Below, in pieces: positions 16,694-24,335 of a stretch of 64,000 bases of DNA (position 1 is its first letter; every line of letters begins with the position of its first letter). Under the pieces are notes generated by a model. That model was not told the origin of the DNA, did not search any database, and saw nothing but the letters and a program-made list of their open reading frames with translations. The stretch covers positions 124,001-188,000 of the forward strand of contig JAVBJU010000002.1 in assembly GCA_031546825.1 (NCBI GenBank), in the 5' to 3' direction. The translations under genes were made by a program, and so were the position numbers. This stretch comes from Hohaiivirga sp031546825 (GTDB lineage: Bacteria > Pseudomonadota > Alphaproteobacteria > Rhizobiales > Beijerinckiaceae).

Positions 16694-17350
16694 ATGTCTC
16701 TTCCCCTGCTGCAACTGGCTCTCGACAACAAATCCCTCGCTGAGGCCTTTCAATCTACCCGCTTGCTCGCCCCGGAAATTGATATCATCGAAGTCGGCAC
16801 TATCCTGGCCTGCGCCGATGGTATGCAGGCCGTGCGCTGCATGAAGGCCGCATATCCTGACCGTATCGTTCTCGCTGACGTTAAGGCGGCTGATGCTGGC
16901 AGTATTCTCTCCAATATGTGCTTCGACAATGGCGCGGACTGGATGACCGTGATCTGCTGTGCGCCCATCGCAACCGTTGAATCGGCGATGAAGGAAGCAC
17001 AGAAGCGCGGCGGAAAATACGATGTCCAGATCGAGCTGACCGGCTCCTGGACCTGGGAGGAAGCCAAAAACTGGCACAAGGTCGGCATTCGCCAGGTTGT
17101 CTACCACCGTGGCCGCGATGCCCAGGCCGCCGGGCAATCCTGGGCCAAGGAAGATATTGACACCATTAGCCGGCTCGCCGAAATGGGCTTTCACCCGTCC
17201 ATTACCGGTGGTCTCGTCATTGATGACCTACAGCTCTTCAAGGGCTTGCCGGTGAAGTCGTTCATCTCCGGTCGCTCCATGCGCGAGGCCCCCGATCCGG
17301 CGGCTGAAGCACGCGCTTTCAAGGCTCGCATCGCCGAATTGTGGGGCTGA
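16694..17350 (+). CDS. ulaD: 3-keto-L-gulonate-6-phosphate decarboxylase UlaD
   Basis: A 218-residue TIM-barrel decarboxylase of the orotidine-monophosphate decarboxylase suprafamily, converting 3-keto-L-gulonate 6-P to L-xylulose 5-P and CO2 with Mg2+. The catalytic and metal residues fall at the same numbers as in E. coli UlaD: Asp11, Glu33, and Asp62-Lys64-Asp67 in LADVKAADAG; also QIELTGSWTWEEA and FISGRSMR (phosphate site). The ATG at 16694 (MSLPLLQLALDN) has GAGGA upstream and is preferred to one 21 bases earlier. It starts the plus-strand unit ulaDEF-HPr-EI. Confidence 0.96.
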   Translation: MSLPLLQLALDNKSLAEAFQSTRLLAPEIDIIEVGTILACADGMQAVRCMKAAYPDRIVLADVKAADAGSILSNMCFDNGADWMTVICCAPIATVESAMKEAQKRGGKYDVQIELTGSWTWEEAKNWHKVGIRQVVYHRGRDAQAAGQSWAKEDIDTISRLAEMGFHPSITGGLVIDDLQLFKGLPVKSFISGRSMREAPDPAAEARAFKARIAELWG

Positions 17351-17354
17351 CCCG

Positions 17355-18236
17355 ATGCCGATGCCCGCCCTGCCCTGCCTCGGAATCTATGAAAAGGCGC
17401 TGCCCGCGTCCATGAGTTGGCGGGAGCGGCTGCTGGCCGCCCACAAAGCCGGATACGATTACGTCGAGATGTCCATCGACGAAACCGATACCCGGCTCGC
17501 CCGGCTGCAATGGACGGGCGGGGAGCGGCGGGAACTGCGGGATATCATCAATGATACCCGCATGCCCATTCGCTCGATCTGCCTATCCGGCCACCGCCGG
17601 TTTCCCTTCGGCAGCGAAGACCCATCCGTGCGGGGGCGCGCCCATGATATCATGGCACGCGCAGTGGATTTTGCGGCAGATATGGGTATCCGCACCATCC
17701 AGCTTGCCGGATACGATGTCTATTACGAACCCTCCACCGCCGACAGCCTGAAGCGTTTCGAAGAGGGCCTAACCTGGGCCGCCGGGATTGCCGCGCGCTC
17801 CCAAGTGATGCTCGGCATGGAGATCATGGATACGGAACTGATGAGTTCCATCACCCGTTGGCTGGCCTATGCCGAGAAAATCCGCAGCCCGTGGTTTCAG
17901 GTTTATCCCGATATCGGCAACCTGTCGGCGTGGAATAACGATGTTTCCGCCGAACTCATCAAGGGTGATGGACGCATCACCGCCATCCACCTCAAGGACA
18001 CCAAGAAAGTCGCCCCCGGCTTCCCCGGACAGTTCCGTGACCTTCTCTTCGGCGAAGGTTCGGTGGATTTCGTTGCCGCCTTCCGAACCCTCAAAGCCAT
18101 GGATTACCGCGGCGCATTTCTCGTGGAGATGTGGACGGACAAGGCCGAAGACCCGGTTTTCGAGATTACCCGCGCGCGGCAATGGATCATCGCACGGATG
18201 CAGGAGGGCGGGCTGATCGGCCCGCAGAACCCATGA
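17355..18236 (+). CDS. ulaE: L-xylulose-5-phosphate 3-epimerase UlaE
   Basis: A 293-residue TIM-barrel epimerase (AP-endonuclease-2-like fold) that converts L-xylulose 5-P to L-ribulose 5-P. Seen are LGIYEKALPASMSW, YVEMSIDETDTRLARL, ICLSGHRRFPFGS, MEIMDTELMSS, VYPDIGNLSAW, AIHLKDTKKVAPG and FLVEMWTD, with the acidic and histidine metal ligands expected for the family. It starts 4 bp after ulaD and its stop overlaps the ulaF start, so the genes are translationally coupled. Confidence 0.95.
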   Translation: MPMPALPCLGIYEKALPASMSWRERLLAAHKAGYDYVEMSIDETDTRLARLQWTGGERRELRDIINDTRMPIRSICLSGHRRFPFGSEDPSVRGRAHDIMARAVDFAADMGIRTIQLAGYDVYYEPSTADSLKRFEEGLTWAAGIAARSQVMLGMEIMDTELMSSITRWLAYAEKIRSPWFQVYPDIGNLSAWNNDVSAELIKGDGRITAIHLKDTKKVAPGFPGQFRDLLFGEGSVDFVAAFRTLKAMDYRGAFLVEMWTDKAEDPVFEITRARQWIIARMQEGGLIGPQNP

Positions 18237-18922
18237 AAAACATCAGACAGGAAGTGTTCGAGGCCAATATTTCCTTGCCGAAGATGGGGCTGGTGCTCTT
18301 CACCTGGGGCAATGCCTCGGCCATCGACCGGGCACGCGGCCTCGTTTTCATCAAGCCGTCGGGCGTACCCTATGACGCCATGACCGCGAAAGATATGGTG
18401 GTGACGGATCTGGATGGGCGCGTGGTTGAGGGCAGACTGAAGCCATCTTCGGACCTACCGACGCATCTCGTATTGTACAGAGCTTTTCCCGAAATCGGCG
18501 GTGTGGTCCACACCCATTCGAGCCATGCCACCGCCTGGGCGCAAGCTGGCGAGAGCATTCCCATGGAAGGCACGACGCAGGCCGATTATTTCTATGGTGG
18601 CGTGCCCTGCACCCGCGCCATGACCGATGCCGAGATCACGGGTGCCTATGAAGCTGAGACCGGCAACGTCATTGTCGAAACCTTTCGCACAGGCGGCTTC
18701 AGCCCGTTGGAGCGCCCCGCGGTGCTGGTGCGCAATCACGGCCCCTTCACCTGGGGCAAGGATGTGCACGAAGCCGTTCATAACGCCGCTGTGCTGGAAG
18801 AAGTGGCCCGGATCGGGATATTGTCACGCCTTGCCGGGCGTCCGCAGGAAGCGCAAAAGGCGCTTCTCGACAAGCACTTCCTGCGCAAGCACGGTGCCAA
18901 TGCCTATTACGGACAGAGCTAA
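18233..18922 (+). CDS. ulaF: L-ribulose-5-phosphate 4-epimerase UlaF
   Basis: A 229-residue class II aldolase-like epimerase that makes D-xylulose 5-P, the entry point to the pentose phosphate pathway. Zinc ligands of the AraD/UlaF family are visible: His93 and His95 in VVHTHSSHATAW and His169 in VLVRNHGPF; Asp74 and Asp118 match the substrate/catalytic aspartates, and GNASAIDRARG is the phosphate-binding part. The ATG overlaps the ulaE stop (ATGA). UlaF and AraD are close homologues; the operon context decides for UlaF. Confidence 0.94.
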   Translation: MKNIRQEVFEANISLPKMGLVLFTWGNASAIDRARGLVFIKPSGVPYDAMTAKDMVVTDLDGRVVEGRLKPSSDLPTHLVLYRAFPEIGGVVHTHSSHATAWAQAGESIPMEGTTQADYFYGGVPCTRAMTDAEITGAYEAETGNVIVETFRTGGFSPLERPAVLVRNHGPFTWGKDVHEAVHNAAVLEEVARIGILSRLAGRPQEAQKALLDKHFLRKHGANAYYGQS

Positions 18923-18956
18923 CCCTAATTTTTTGCACAACGCCAGCGAGGGCACC

Positions 18957-19217
18957 ATGCAAACCAGAATTGTGGAAGTCGTTAATCCCACCGGCCTGCA
19001 TACCCGGCCCGGCAATATGTTCGTCAAAAAGGCCAAAGAATTCACCTCCGTCGTCACCGTCGCCAAAGGCGACAAAGAAGTGAATGCCAAAAGCCTGCTG
19101 ACCCTGATGAAAGCGGGCATCTGTCAGGGCGACAAAATCACCATCAAGGCAGAGGGCAGCGACGAGGCGGAAGCCGTTATCGCGCTGGCAGACCTGGTTG
19201 CATCCCTGACAGAGTGA
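18957..19217 (+). CDS. HPr phosphocarrier encoded in the ula operon
   Basis: An 86-residue HPr-family protein. His15 in NPTGLHTRPGN is the phosphoryl acceptor from Enzyme I, and Ser46 in NAKSLLTLM sits at the regulatory serine position. Length is that of free HPr. It is followed within 6 bp by Enzyme I and preceded by ulaF. It presumably passes phosphate to UlaC, making the ascorbate system independent of other PTS proteins. Most alphaproteobacteria instead keep a nitrogen-type PTS HPr elsewhere, so this is likely a second, sugar-dedicated copy. Confidence 0.93.
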   Translation: MQTRIVEVVNPTGLHTRPGNMFVKKAKEFTSVVTVAKGDKEVNAKSLLTLMKAGICQGDKITIKAEGSDEAEAVIALADLVASLTE

Positions 19218-19222
19218 GAATC

Positions 19223-20971
19223 ATGCAGCGTTTTTCGGGCATCGCCGCTTCGCCAGGCATCGCCATCGGTCAGGCTTTCCTTTACGTCTCGCCAAAGCTC
19301 GACTTTCCCATGGGCACAATTGCGGAAGCGCAGCGGGACGATGAAATCGCCCTGTGGCGGCGCGGGCGCGATAAAGCCCAACACAGGCTCCAGGCGCTGG
19401 TCGATAAGTTCACCGCGTCCGGTAACGACGATATGGCGGGTGTCTTCGAAGGCCATATTGAAATACTGACCGACGAAGGCATTGAAGAAGCGGTCTGCGA
19501 TCTTATCCGCAATGGCAGTTTCGCACTCAATGCCAGCCGCGATGTCATGGAAGCGCAGCGTGCGGAGTTTCTCGCACTCGACGACGAATACATGCGCCAG
19601 CGCGCCGATGATATCGGCGATATTGCCCGCCAGTTGCTCTACGCCATTGCGGGCATCGCATTCATTGACCTCACGCGCCTCCCCATGGGCACGGTGATCA
19701 TCGCCAATGATCTCGTGCCGTCCGACACCGCACAGATCGACCCCAAAGCTGTGGTTGGCATCATCACCGAAACCGGCGGGCGCACCAGCCACACCGCCAT
19801 CATGGCGCGCACCTTTGAAATCCCCGCTGTGGTCGGCTGCTCCGGCATCATGGCGCAACTCTCCGACGGCTGTGCACTCGTGGTGGATGGCGGCGAAGGG
19901 AACATCGTGCGCGACGCCGATGAAAAAACCCTGTCCGACTACCGCGCAGCGCAGGCACGTGCCGCCGAAGAGCGCCAGCAAATGCTCGCGCTCGCGCCAT
20001 TGCCCCCCACCACACGTGACGGCATCACTGTGGCGCTTGCCGCCAATATCGGCACTCCCGCCGATGCCGAGGCCGCGCTGCCCTGGAACCCCGATGGCGT
20101 CGGCCTTTACCGCACCGAATGCCGGTTCATGGATCGTGCGGGGACACCCAGCGAAGAAGAGCAATACCGCGCCTTTTCAGCGGTCGCCAAAGCGATGCCC
20201 GGGAAAGACATCATCATCCGCACACTCGATGTGGGCGGCGACAAACCTATTGCCGCCATCGCCTTCCCCCACGAAGACAATCCCTTCCTTGGCTGGCGGG
20301 GCCTGCGCATGTGCCTGTGGCCGGAGGATGGCCACCAGGAGATCCTGCGCACCCAGATACGGGCCGCATTACGCGCTGCCGTTCACGGCCACATCATGCT
20401 GATGTATCCGATGATATCGTCGTTCGAAGAGGTCGAAGCGGTCAATGAGCTGTTCGCTGACGTGAAGCGAGAACTCACCGCCGCTGCAATCCCCTTCGGC
20501 AATGTGAAAACCGGCATCATGATAGAGACGCCGGGTGCGGCGCTCATCGCCGACAAATTGGCTGAAGTGGTTGATTTCTTCTCAATCGGCTCCAATGATC
20601 TGACGCAGTATACGCTGGCAGCCGATCGCGGTAATAAGCAGATCGCGCGCTGCTACCAGCCGTTTCACCCCGCCGTTTTCCGCCTGGTCGCCTCGGTGAT
20701 AGATGCCGGCAAAAGCCATAATGTGATGGTCGGCATGTGCGGCGAACTCGCAGGCATGGAGGAAGCCGCCCTGCCACTGCTCGGGCTTGGGCTCGATGAA
20801 TTCAGCATGGGCGCACAATCCCTGCCCCGCATCAAACGGATCATCCGCGCCGCAACCATGGACGATGCCAGAATGGCGGCACGGCAGGTTCTTGATGCCC
20901 GCACGGCGGAAGAAGCCTTCCGTCTCGCCCATGAAATCATGCAGACCGTATTAACCCGGGGAGCGCTCTGA
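19223..20971 (+). CDS. PTS Enzyme I (PEP-protein phosphotransferase) of the ula operon
   Basis: A 582-residue free-standing Enzyme I, normal length, without the GAF domain of nitrogen-type EI-Ntr (PtsP) or the fused domains of FruB-type multiphosphoryl proteins. The phosphohistidine is His190 in TETGGRTSHTAIMAR; the PEP-binding barrel shows VGLYRTECRFMDR and FSIGSNDLTQYTLAADRGN, and the catalytic cysteine is in VGMCGELAG. The ATG at 19223 is preferred over a GTG three codons upstream. It transfers phosphate from PEP to the adjacent HPr. Confidence 0.95.
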   Translation: MQRFSGIAASPGIAIGQAFLYVSPKLDFPMGTIAEAQRDDEIALWRRGRDKAQHRLQALVDKFTASGNDDMAGVFEGHIEILTDEGIEEAVCDLIRNGSFALNASRDVMEAQRAEFLALDDEYMRQRADDIGDIARQLLYAIAGIAFIDLTRLPMGTVIIANDLVPSDTAQIDPKAVVGIITETGGRTSHTAIMARTFEIPAVVGCSGIMAQLSDGCALVVDGGEGNIVRDADEKTLSDYRAAQARAAEERQQMLALAPLPPTTRDGITVALAANIGTPADAEAALPWNPDGVGLYRTECRFMDRAGTPSEEEQYRAFSAVAKAMPGKDIIIRTLDVGGDKPIAAIAFPHEDNPFLGWRGLRMCLWPEDGHQEILRTQIRAALRAAVHGHIMLMYPMISSFEEVEAVNELFADVKRELTAAAIPFGNVKTGIMIETPGAALIADKLAEVVDFFSIGSNDLTQYTLAADRGNKQIARCYQPFHPAVFRLVASVIDAGKSHNVMVGMCGELAGMEEAALPLLGLGLDEFSMGAQSLPRIKRIIRAATMDDARMAARQVLDARTAEEAFRLAHEIMQTVLTRGAL

Positions 20972-21190
20972 CCCCTGTTCGACCCCATGAAACTGGATAT
21001 CTTGAACATATCGAACTTTGTCCCATCTGTTCCCCTTGAAGTGCAGCATGGCAACGGGTTAGGTTCGCGATCGTCATGATGCCGTGAAAACGGGCGGATT
21101 GCAGGATAAGACCGCTTGCGCAATCGGGAATGAGTACGGCATCAGCCGGTACCTCTCCTTATATTCGTTTGGGCGGCGAAGGAGCGAAGC

Positions 21191-22051
21191 GTGCCTCACA
21201 AGACCCCCGCCATCGCAGCGGAAACCGGAAAGACAAGAAAGACCCGCAAGAATGTGCCCGGTCGCGCCACCTCGTTGCGGCGGCAGCGGCTGCTTGCACA
21301 AATCGGACGTTCCGAAGAAATCCGCGTCACGGAACTGGCAGAGGCGTTTCAAGTGTCCGAGCTGACGATCCGCCGCGATCTCGACCAGATGGAGCAGGAA
21401 GGCCTGATCGACCGCTTCCACGGCGGCGCGCGCCTGCCCAGCACCATGCGCCCCGAAATTCTATTCGATGACAAGCCGCTTCTGCGTGCCCATGAAAAGG
21501 AAGCCATTGGCCGGGCTGCGGCGGAACTCATCAATGACGGCGAAACCGTGCTGGTCAATGGTGGCACCACCACCCTCGCCGTGCTGCGACATCTGCGCAG
21601 CAAAAGCATCTGCGTCGTCACCAACAACGCTGCCGCACCGCTGGAAATGGGCGAGTCCCGAATCGAGCTGATCCTGCTTGGCGGGCAATACCGGGCAAAA
21701 TCCCGTTCGCTGTTTGGCGAGTTGGCCGCTCTCACCCTGTCGCAGGTCAATGGCGGTGTTTGCATTCTCGGCACCAACGGCATCAGCTCCCGCACCGGTA
21801 CCACAACCTCGGTCTATTCCGAAGGGGCCATCAATCGCCTGATGTCCGAACGCTGTGCGGGCAAGGTGATTGTCGTTGCCGACGGCACCAAGATCGGCGC
21901 CGTCTCGTCGTTTTCGAGCGTTCCGCTGAAGCGCGTCGATATCCTGATTACCGACTCCTCGGCAGACCCGGACGAACTCGCCGCCATCCGCGCAGCGGGG
22001 GTTGAGGTTATCGTGTGCCCCATAAGCAATAGCAACGCATACGCAGGATAG
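21191..22051 (+). CDS. DeoR-family regulator, probable UlaR
   Basis: A 286-residue DeoR-type regulator: N-terminal winged HTH (residues ~35-85, with IRVTELAEAFQVSELTIRRD and the family tail RFHGGARLP) and a DeoR C-terminal sensor domain of ISOCOT fold (NGGTTTLAVLRHL, VVTNNAAAPLEM, ILLGGQYR, KVIVVADGTKIG). A GTG at 21191 has GGAG six bases upstream. It follows ptsI by 219 bp, and that gap holds GAACATATCGAAC (21004-21016), like the sites in the ula promoters, so autoregulation is likely. The ligand is probably a phosphorylated ascorbate product, as for E. coli UlaR. Confidence 0.88.
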   Translation: MPHKTPAIAAETGKTRKTRKNVPGRATSLRRQRLLAQIGRSEEIRVTELAEAFQVSELTIRRDLDQMEQEGLIDRFHGGARLPSTMRPEILFDDKPLLRAHEKEAIGRAAAELINDGETVLVNGGTTTLAVLRHLRSKSICVVTNNAAAPLEMGESRIELILLGGQYRAKSRSLFGELAALTLSQVNGGVCILGTNGISSRTGTTTSVYSEGAINRLMSERCAGKVIVVADGTKIGAVSSFSSVPLKRVDILITDSSADPDELAAIRAAGVEVIVCPISNSNAYAG

Positions 22052-22058
22052 CGTATTT

Positions 22059-22676
22059 TCAATCGCTCCTCTCGACCATCGCGATGATCGTTTTGAAGAG
22101 CTCGTCCTTCGCCTGCTGAGCGGTCAGCTCGTTGACCGCGGCGGCATACGACAAAGCCTCCGCCGCACCGAGCATCGCCCATAGAGCCGATAAGGCGATG
22201 CTCCCACCCTTGGAAAAAGGTGAAAGCACGCCCCGACACTTCTCAATAAATGCTGTCTGATATTCGCGTTTAATTTTTTCCAGTTCCGGCGAACCGGTCA
22301 ATGCCGCGATAACTCCGGGGATCTCGCGGCCCTGTTTAAGCACACAATCAATATAGCACGATGAAATCAACATGGCCCTCGCCGACAAGGTCGTGTCGCT
22401 CGCCTCGAGTGCAGATTCGATGACCGCATTCTGGCGTGCATCAAACTCCTGATAGAGCACCGCGAATAGTCTGGTTCGCGTGCCAAAATGGTCGTAAACG
22501 ACGGGCTTTGTTACGCCCGATTGCTCGGCAAGGGACCCAAGGGTTAGCGCTTCCGTGCCTTGTTCCCCAACTAGCCTCCACGCAACGTCCAACAGTTGGC
22601 GATAGCGCTCTGCTCTCGACATTCGGCGGCGCGATGACGCGCTGGCAACCTGCGTTTTTGGTTCGGTGCTTGACAT
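22059..22676 (-). CDS. TetR-family transcriptional regulator
   Basis: About 205 residues. The N-terminal HTH (~20-65) is typical: YRQLLDVAWRLVGEQGTEALTLGSLAEQSGVTKPVVYDHFGTR is split by the recognition helix around GVTKPVVYDHF. The C-terminal ligand domain is unassigned. The ATG at 22676 is preferred because the longer frame has an unlikely N terminus that would cross the promoter region. It is divergent from a flavodoxin-fold NAD(P)H reductase gene with a 29-bp interrupted palindrome between them, so it very likely represses that gene. It ends 7 bp from the convergent ulaR-like gene. Confidence 0.9.
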   Translation of the reverse strand: MSSTEPKTQVASASSRRRMSRAERYRQLLDVAWRLVGEQGTEALTLGSLAEQSGVTKPVVYDHFGTRTRLFAVLYQEFDARQNAVIESALEASDTTLSARAMLISSCYIDCVLKQGREIPGVIAALTGSPELEKIKREYQTAFIEKCRGVLSPFSKGGSIALSALWAMLGAAEALSYAAAVNELTAQQAKDELFKTIIAMVERSD

Positions 22677-22681
22677 ATTAA

Positions 22682-22710
22682 TATACCAAAAGTAACTTAC
22701 TATTAGTATA
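22682..22710. promoter_or_regulatory. Interrupted palindrome, probable TetR operator
   Basis: TATAC-N4-AGTAA-C-TTACT-N4-GTATA: two nested pairs of inverted 5-mers centred on 22696. It lies 6 bp upstream of the TetR start and 45 bp upstream of the reductase start, the expected place for autoregulation and repression of the divergent gene. Confidence 0.72.
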
Positions 22711-22754
22711 TAAATACGCCATTCTCTCATTTCTTGCAAGCAGGAGGCTTCCGC

Positions 22755-23363
22755 ATGCACGCGCTCATTGTCCTCGCACATCCCCTCGCCTCATCACTCA
22801 GCCACAGTATTGTCACCCAGATTGCCGAAGGCATAATCCAGTCAAACCCCGATAACTCTGTCGAAATAGCGGACATTACCAAGGAAGGGTTCGATCCTCG
22901 ATTCAGCATTGCTGATATCGCTGCCTTTCACAAAGAGGCTCCGCCGCCCGCCGATGTTATCGCCGAACAGGCGCGCATTGATCGCGCCGATGCACTCGTG
23001 CTGGTCTTTCCTGTTTATTGGTGGTCGATGCCAGCAGTGCTTAAAGGCTGGATTGATCGCGTGTTCAGCAATGGTTGGGCTTACGATGAAGCCCCGGACA
23101 CCAAACCGGTGAAGAAGCTTGGTCGTCTCCCCGTACATCTGGTTGCGATCGGTGCGGCACATAGAGAAACGTACTTGCGGCACAGCTTTGCTGAAGCCAT
23201 GAAGACGCAAATCGAGCACGGCATTTTTGATTATTGTGGCGCCCCCATCTTGAGCTCCGATCTATTACTCCTCCCGGAATTGCAAGAACCAAACGCATAT
23301 CAGAATGTCGCCCACGTCATTGGCCGCAAAGTATTTACCACGCAGAGGGCCGAAGCAGTATGA
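22755..23363 (+). CDS. Flavodoxin-fold NAD(P)H oxidoreductase (MdaB/KefF-like)
   Basis: About 202 residues of the flavodoxin-like NAD(P)H dehydrogenase (quinone) family. Seen are ALIVLAHPLASSLSHSI (FMN phosphate loop), the family signature DALVLVFPVYWWSMPAVLKGWIDRV in two adjacent strands, and a late FDYCGAPIL. Such enzymes reduce quinones or electrophiles; a divergent TetR regulator suggests induction by a toxic compound. The ATG at 22755 has GGAGG 8 bases upstream. The stop codon is 1 bp from the zapA stop, marking the right edge of the accessory block. Confidence 0.86.
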   Translation: MHALIVLAHPLASSLSHSIVTQIAEGIIQSNPDNSVEIADITKEGFDPRFSIADIAAFHKEAPPPADVIAEQARIDRADALVLVFPVYWWSMPAVLKGWIDRVFSNGWAYDEAPDTKPVKKLGRLPVHLVAIGAAHRETYLRHSFAEAMKTQIEHGIFDYCGAPILSSDLLLLPELQEPNAYQNVAHVIGRKVFTTQRAEAV

Positions 23364-23364
23364 A

Positions 23365-23751
23365 TTACACCGCACCGCTCGTTTCGTTCGGCGGCGGTGC
23401 GTTCAAGCTTCGCGCCAAACGCTCAATCCGCTCCGCCGTCTGGTCGATTTTTTCGGCAAAGCGACTGGCGAGGATGGTGCTGCGCTCATCCCCTAGGGAG
23501 GCCATCGACTGATAATCAGCAAGTTCGGCCTGGGCCTTTTCAAGTTTGACGCGCAAATCCATGACTTCATCGGCGACGGTCAACGCTGCCATGACATGCA
23601 AACGCATATCGCCGATCTCGCCAAATGCCTGGCGCATTTCGTCGATACGGCTGTCGAACAGCGCGGCAAGCCCTTCGAGATGGGCTTCCTCGCCGTCGCC
23701 GCACGCCATGCGGTAGGACCGTCCGGCAATCGTCACCATGATCTGCGGCAT
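23365..23751 (-). CDS. zapA: Cell division protein ZapA
   Basis: A 128-residue ZapA-family protein that bundles FtsZ filaments. The N-terminal beta part (VTIAGRSYRMACGDGEEAHLEG) and the helix LAALFDSRIDEMRQ, then MRLHVMAALTVADEVMDL leading to a coiled coil (~65-115), match alphaproteobacterial ZapA. In relatives the 6S RNA gene follows directly; here ~10.6 kb of accessory genes intervene. Confidence 0.92.
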   Translation of the reverse strand: MPQIMVTIAGRSYRMACGDGEEAHLEGLAALFDSRIDEMRQAFGEIGDMRLHVMAALTVADEVMDLRVKLEKAQAELADYQSMASLGDERSTILASRFAEKIDQTAERIERLARSLNAPPPNETSGAV

Positions 23752-23769
23752 TGTCCCGATCTCTCTTTT

Positions 23770-24045
23770 TTACGCGCCGGTTTCCGACAGAAGGCGTCGC
23801 ATTGCGTCGGATGCGCGCGTCACGCGTTCCTGCACATCCTGCGTCACGGCATCAAGTTTTTTAAGGCGATCCGTGGTCCCCTCCAGGTCGATGGCAAGGC
23901 GGGCGCGGTCGTCCTGCATGATCTGAAGTTCGGTCTCCAGATCACCGCGCCGCTTTTCGACATCAACCTTGCGGGTCACAGACGCCTCGAGCATCCCGAG
24001 CGCCGTATCCAGCCGTTTCAATGCTTCATCCAACGATGGCGTCAT
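23770..24045 (-). CDS. DUF4164 coiled-coil protein
   Basis: A 91-residue, almost entirely helical protein with heptad patterning (RLDTALGMLEASV, ETELQIMQDDRARLAID). It matches the DUF4164 family, which in Rhizobiales is encoded next to zapA and suggests a role in division, possibly as a ZapA partner like gammaproteobacterial ZapB. That role is inferred from position. It is 18 bp upstream of zapA on the same strand. Confidence 0.82.
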   Translation of the reverse strand: MTPSLDEALKRLDTALGMLEASVTRKVDVEKRRGDLETELQIMQDDRARLAIDLEGTTDRLKKLDAVTQDVQERVTRASDAMRRLLSETGA

Positions 24046-24335
24046 GACGCCTCCTGCGCGAAAACTGATTCTTTACTTAAAGCCCTTGCTGCCCGCTCGC
24101 AATCTTGAGAGGCCCCGCGGACCAACATGAATGCCCGGTATCCCCTGAGATATGGAGCAAGAAGAGTGTTCCGCCATACCCATCGCAAACTTGCTAAACC
24201 ATCCACCGACCAATGCGCCATCTGTTTTCATTTTCAACTGCCACAGGTTTGATTCAGAAAAACCCCATGCTATTGAACACCGTCCGCTGCTTCGCGCGGG
24301 CATCATCTTTCCTGCACTCCCACGGACGTTGCATC

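Noticed and set aside
19124..20164. 346-codon minus-strand frame opposite Enzyme I
   Set aside because: No family features; it mirrors the codon pattern of ptsI on the plus strand.
18957..20971. Nitrogen-type PTS (ptsO/ptsP) as identity for the HPr and Enzyme I genes
   Set aside because: EI lacks the N-terminal GAF domain of PtsP, HPr has a canonical His15 region, and both sit at the end of the ula operon.
20986..21081. Short ATG frame (about 30 codons) between ptsI and the DeoR regulator gene
   Set aside because: No ribosome site and it covers the operator-like GAAC repeats; better explained as regulatory DNA.
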